Below, one piece after another: positions 63,201 to 64,000 of a DNA stretch of 64,000 nt. Within the stretch, counting starts at the first letter, position 1, and each line of letters opens with the position of its first letter. This DNA comes from Palsa-1248 sp963737835 (GTDB lineage: Bacteria > Gemmatimonadota > Gemmatimonadetes > Gemmatimonadales > Gemmatimonadaceae). Under the pieces are notes generated by a model. It saw only the letters and a program-made list of their open reading frames with translations, had not been told where the DNA came from and ran no database searches. Position numbers and translations under genes: made by a program. Location: the NCBI GenBank assembly GCA_963737835.1, contig CAVTUH010000001.1, positions 434,001 through 498,000 on the forward strand. Direction: 5' to 3'.

Positions 63201-63285
63201 CCTGTTCAGGTGCACGCTTGGCCTTCGAGCATCCGCACGCCACGAGTGCGACCGCGAACACTGCCCTTCGGAGAGGGATTCGCAT
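60229..63285 (-). CDS. large exported lipoprotein: HExxH peptidase-like, poly-Gly, vWFD and PPC-like domains
   Basis: 1018 residues. Lipobox VALVACGCSK. Residues ~150-330 carry a gluzincin-like site, HEMFH at 230-234 and a glutamate at about 257 in WIQEGEPTW, so it may be a metallopeptidase of the outer surface. A 12-glycine run lies at about residue 510, with P/S-rich edges. Then a von Willebrand factor type D domain: GDTHLFTFDGVFYDLQAVGEFTLVRSTKDDFAVQVRQ and LLGDADGSPDNDLVG. The last third has two PPC-like beta-sandwiches (YSLAYGQTVSGNIDMRAARDIYTFTAQAGDVVKISG; TGSYQLVINWFDGG). Several paired cysteines suggest disulphides. I know no characterised protein with this order. Confidence 0.8.
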   Translation of the reverse strand: MRIPLRRAVFAVALVACGCSKAKRAPEQASAPPTPAARPVAAAAPSQVELLTDIRQHGVTRERASQLFAMVVGPLPGVSTPAGQRDSSDFDGTLAVGYLYQVWDSLTPEQRRAAARLIQGKPPDSSAQPTFAIDRRSLFQPVSFTTTALPNTPAFDYSALGHRADFVLSSELNVPQVVLVGEIGFGPPLGAEFAHTWSFEPYQDGKCHITIWNQKFQGLDSTGALAIVTHEMFHCYQQRTARTAAAWLTDRPWIQEGEPTWAMIAAVPTVTGPFIENKWTPYIYSPKKVYNDRSYDALGVFAHESDLRGDNDVWGKLLPMVLAGEQGADATAFALLVKGNETPYYSSWGASYFQVQGKTPWLMRGPGAPPTYGPSWDVITVDNGTQRLLGSIPSDEAQLWKLDAHADVVTVVLYSGYGRLHDESFAVDEQLSDAAPLALCLKPEGCTCPNWTPGASAITKKATAPIAIGVDGGDVSALIGVVGEPLSKFCPTPDPNLGIPPSLPSGGGGGGGGGGGGDSTPPAPKSPTGLSRGDTHLFTFDGVFYDLQAVGEFTLVRSTKDDFAVQVRQVAPPGSRSVAINQAMATKLGSDRISVAIENRAAVLRINGKLVTGALPVLAGGTLTHSTGMFGDAYELTWPDGTVVRAQQAGSTMNVQVTPAMSRRGSLAGLLGDADGSPDNDLVGLRDVHLGSHPSEADLDHTLADAWRISQAQSLFTYQPGQSTATFTNRAFPGKDPDPSIVTNRAAAEKYCRGVGVTDPHLLDNCILDLAVTNDFVFGSEYAHAQQVLAAQAALRGPPRASGGWVKTLVMTGEFVSALLPSGWPDTAKEPHFQFEGKQGDVIWIHADSDCTDQVAQFQPMFLELLDSTGARLGGVGGCNFGRSELPRTGTYTFRASMGYNRSGTARYHIPIHFVRPNRRYSLAYGQTVSGNIDMRAARDIYTFTAQAGDVVKISGAGCDIDGLILSFNDPKAHDMGSVSCRDDSFKVPQTGSYQLVINWFDGGPASYHFVFQGGAVK

Positions 63286-63404
63286 CGCTCACTCCATCGC
63301 AGGGACCCGGTTGAAGATAGAGCCCACGACTGGGGCGCGTGAAGGCGAGCCCGGGGGTACCGCCTGACGGATGGCGCTTCGCGCTCCTCGTCCATCGACT
63401 CACC

Positions 63405-63920
63405 TCAGCGCGGCTGCTCGAACCTCCCCGCCGTCCGCAAATACGGCACGAGCCCACCCGCCGACAGTATCCTCGCCGCAATCCCCGACGGCACAGTTCC
63501 CGACACCGCCGCCCCCGTCGTCTCATCCCGCACGATCACCCGCCTCCCGCTGGTCTCGACCGATATCGCGTCACCTTCGCCAATCCCGCTGGTGTCGCAC
63601 TCAATCGGCAACAACCCATTGTTGACCGCATTCCGATAAAACGTCCGTGCAAAGCTCTGCGCGATCACCGCCCTGATCCCCGCAGCCAGAATGACGGTCG
63701 CCGCGACCTCCATCGCCGATCCACAGCCGAAGTTGCGCCCCGCCACGAGCACGTCACCAGGCTGCACTGAGCTCGCGAATCCAGGATCGACAGTCTCCAA
63801 CAAATACCGCTTGAGCACCTGCTCGTCGATCGTCTCCTTCTTCCGCGTCGACGCGATGATGTAATCCGTATTCACATCATTGCCCAAGCGGCGCGCGCGG
63901 CCGCCGAGCAGCATGCTCAT
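63405..63920 (-). CDS. leuD: 3-isopropylmalate dehydratase small subunit (or related aconitase-family swivel subunit)
   Basis: 171 residues from the ATG at 63920, which overlaps the stop of the upstream large subunit as ATGA. ARRLGNDVNTDYIIASTRKKETIDEQVLKRYLLETVDPGFASSVQPGDVLVAGRNFGCGSAMEVAATVILAAGIRAVIAQSFARTFYRNAVNNGLLPI is the LeuD/HacB swivel domain, with the GRNFGCGSA and NNGLLPI substrate-loop motifs. With the large subunit it isomerises 2- and 3-isopropylmalate in leucine biosynthesis. A homoaconitase or methyl-citrate relative cannot be excluded. It lies 119 bases from the vWFD gene start on the same strand. Confidence 0.88.
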   Translation of the reverse strand: MSMLLGGRARRLGNDVNTDYIIASTRKKETIDEQVLKRYLLETVDPGFASSVQPGDVLVAGRNFGCGSAMEVAATVILAAGIRAVIAQSFARTFYRNAVNNGLLPIECDTSGIGEGDAISVETSGRRVIVRDETTGAAVSGTVPSGIAARILSAGGLVPYLRTAGRFEQPR

Positions 63921-64000
63921 ACGCCGATCAACGCAGGATCCGCGATGACTCCAGTCACCGCCGCCGCCGCGCACACCGCCGGCGACGCGAGATAGATCCG
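63917..64000 (-). CDS. leuC: 3-isopropylmalate dehydratase large subunit, last 27 residues (cut by window edge)
   Basis: The frame running in from the window edge reads IYLASPAVCAAAAVTGVIADPALIGV and stops with a TGA overlapping the leuD ATG. YLASPxxxAAAAVTG is the usual end of the aconitase-family large subunit, so leuC and leuD are translationally coupled. Only the end is visible. Confidence 0.8.
   Translation of the reverse strand, partial: RIYLASPAVCAAAAVTGVIADPALIGV

Noticed and set aside
1..64000. Insertion sequences, integrases or prophage
   Set aside because: No transposase, integrase or phage protein was recognised in any frame, and no att-like direct repeats next to a tRNA.

Overview
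This is a GC-rich, gene-dense bacterial chromosome segment of about 45 protein genes, with no rRNA, tRNA, CRISPR array or transposase that I can see. The many Sec, Tat and lipobox signals, the RND efflux system, the OmpA-type domain and the DUF5916 and TonB-like barrel proteins point to a Gram-negative cell. The mix of protein families (exported amidohydrolases, DUF5916, DUF2950/DUF3300, DUF1111 di-heme protein, DinB) and the dispersed GACGTTG heptamers suggest Gemmatimonadota. That phylum call is inference; an acidobacterium is the main alternative.

Layout. 1-6.6 kb is a sugar-acid catabolic region: RidA (partial), dgoK, dgoA and an exported amidohydrolase, then a Tat-exported SelA-like PLP enzyme overlapping a Sec-exported RidA, and a hexuronate/galactonate-type MFS transporter. 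6.5-10.9 kb is a sugar ABC importer with a ROK kinase; both the permease and the ATPase carry a +1 frameshift. 11.1-17.8 kb holds a lipoprotein divergent from a TolC-MFP-RND efflux operon. 18-22.7 kb has three exported hydrolases (S51 peptidase-like, penicillin-acylase-like, serine beta-lactamase-like). 22.7-32.2 kb mixes a TMEM175-like channel, two paralogous EXORDIUM-like lipoproteins, a small membrane protein coupled to an ATP-grasp ligase, tandem acyltransferases and a cardiolipin-synthase-like enzyme. 32.4-41.6 kb has an S41 protease, an ArsR-SRPBCC-DUF899 operon with a visible operator, an unknown winged-helix protein, an outer-membrane protein, a DUF2950 gene broken by an in-frame stop, DUF3300 and an aquaporin. 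41.7-46.5 kb has a DUF1111 cytochrome, a DUF5916 protein and a methyltransferase. 46.7-53.1 kb is a tight four-gene operon (spermidine-dehydrogenase-like flavoprotein, nitrilase, acyl-CoA ligase, frameshifted amidase). 53.1-60 kb has a frameshifted multidomain zinc-ribbon/discoidin/heme/OmpA protein, a CRP-like regulator, a sulfatase remnant, a DinB protein and a cysteine-synthase-like enzyme. 60.2-64 kb has a 1018-residue exported HExxH/vWFD protein and leuD with the end of leuC.

Three observations stand out. All four +1 frameshifts occur in the same five bases (GATG read as GAATG, always CATTC on the + strand), which looks like a systematic sequence error or a motif-specific mutation. The exported SelA-like/RidA pair next to dgoK/dgoA suggests periplasmic deamination of amino-sugar acids feeding a 2-keto-3-deoxy-sugar-acid pathway. 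Several intergenic repeat families (a perfect palindrome, GACGTTG heptamers, G-quadruplex-like tracts, polypurine tracts) recur at gene ends.
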